Source: Desulfobacula sp. (GTDB taxonomy: Bacteria > Desulfobacterota > Desulfobacteria > Desulfobacterales > Desulfobacteraceae). Taken from it: a DNA stretch of 5,747 bases. Every line of letters begins with the position of its first letter. Positions within the stretch are counted from its first letter, which is position 1. Below the pieces are notes generated by a model. It was not told the origin of the DNA, made no database searches, and worked only from the letters and a program-made list of their open reading frames with translations. This document shows positions 5,689 to 5,747 of this stretch, piece after piece. The translations under genes and the position numbers were made by a program. Location: positions 1-5,747 of the forward strand of contig JAGLNZ010000511.1 of NCBI GenBank assembly GCA_023139225.1, given 5' to 3'.

Positions 5689-5747
5689 GATTTTATTTCC
5701 TTTTTATTGCGTGATAATTTTGTGTGAAAAACAAGATTGTTAAAGTG

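Overview
The window is AT-rich bacterial DNA with seven protein-coding genes. It contains no tRNA or rRNA, insertion sequence or CRISPR array. The gene content points to an anaerobic respirer, most likely a sulfate- or sulfur-reducing member of the Desulfobacterota (Desulfobacteraceae-like): a Tat-exported HybA-type ferredoxin, a TusA-like protein, a sigma-54 activator with a cysteine-rich PAS domain, a CoA-disulfide-reductase-like flavoprotein and a DUF1638 protein. The taxonomic guess is inference from gene types and base composition only.

Layout. (1) At the left, on the minus strand, a short operon of a TusA-like gene (1169-933) followed by a HybA-like four-cluster ferredoxin gene (898 to beyond base 1, 3' end missing). 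(2) A 239-bp divergent intergenic region (1170-1408). It holds a good minus-strand sigma-54 (-24/-12) promoter at 1216-1231 and a cluster of imperfect palindromes of the form TTAAACA-N2-TGTTTAA at 1333-1397. (3) On the plus strand, a PAS-AAA+-Fis enhancer-binding protein (1409-2806). (4) On the minus strand, converging on the regulator with a single base between the stop codons, a series of four genes reading usp (5688-5233), an unrecognised 87-aa gene (5153-4890), DUF1638 (4863-4210) and a CoA-disulfide-reductase-like flavoprotein (4148-2808). A perfect 14-bp hairpin lies between usp and the 87-aa gene.

How it may work together (inference): the regulator senses a redox, metal or sulfur signal through up to seven PAS cysteines and binds the palindromes about 135-185 bp upstream of the predicted start site. 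From there it activates sigma-54 RNA polymerase to transcribe the TusA-like/HybA-like operon. The same palindromes overlap the likely promoter of the regulator's own gene, which would give negative autoregulation. The TusA-like protein lacks the family's catalytic cysteine, so it is more likely a binding or adaptor protein than a standard sulfur carrier. The right-hand gene set looks like a separate transcription unit whose link to the left half is only positional and thematic (thiol/redox chemistry).

The most interesting item is the self-contained sigma-54 switch (Cys-rich sensor, palindrome cluster, -24/-12 promoter) controlling a pair of genes that join a Cys-less TusA fold to a HybA-type periplasmic ferredoxin.
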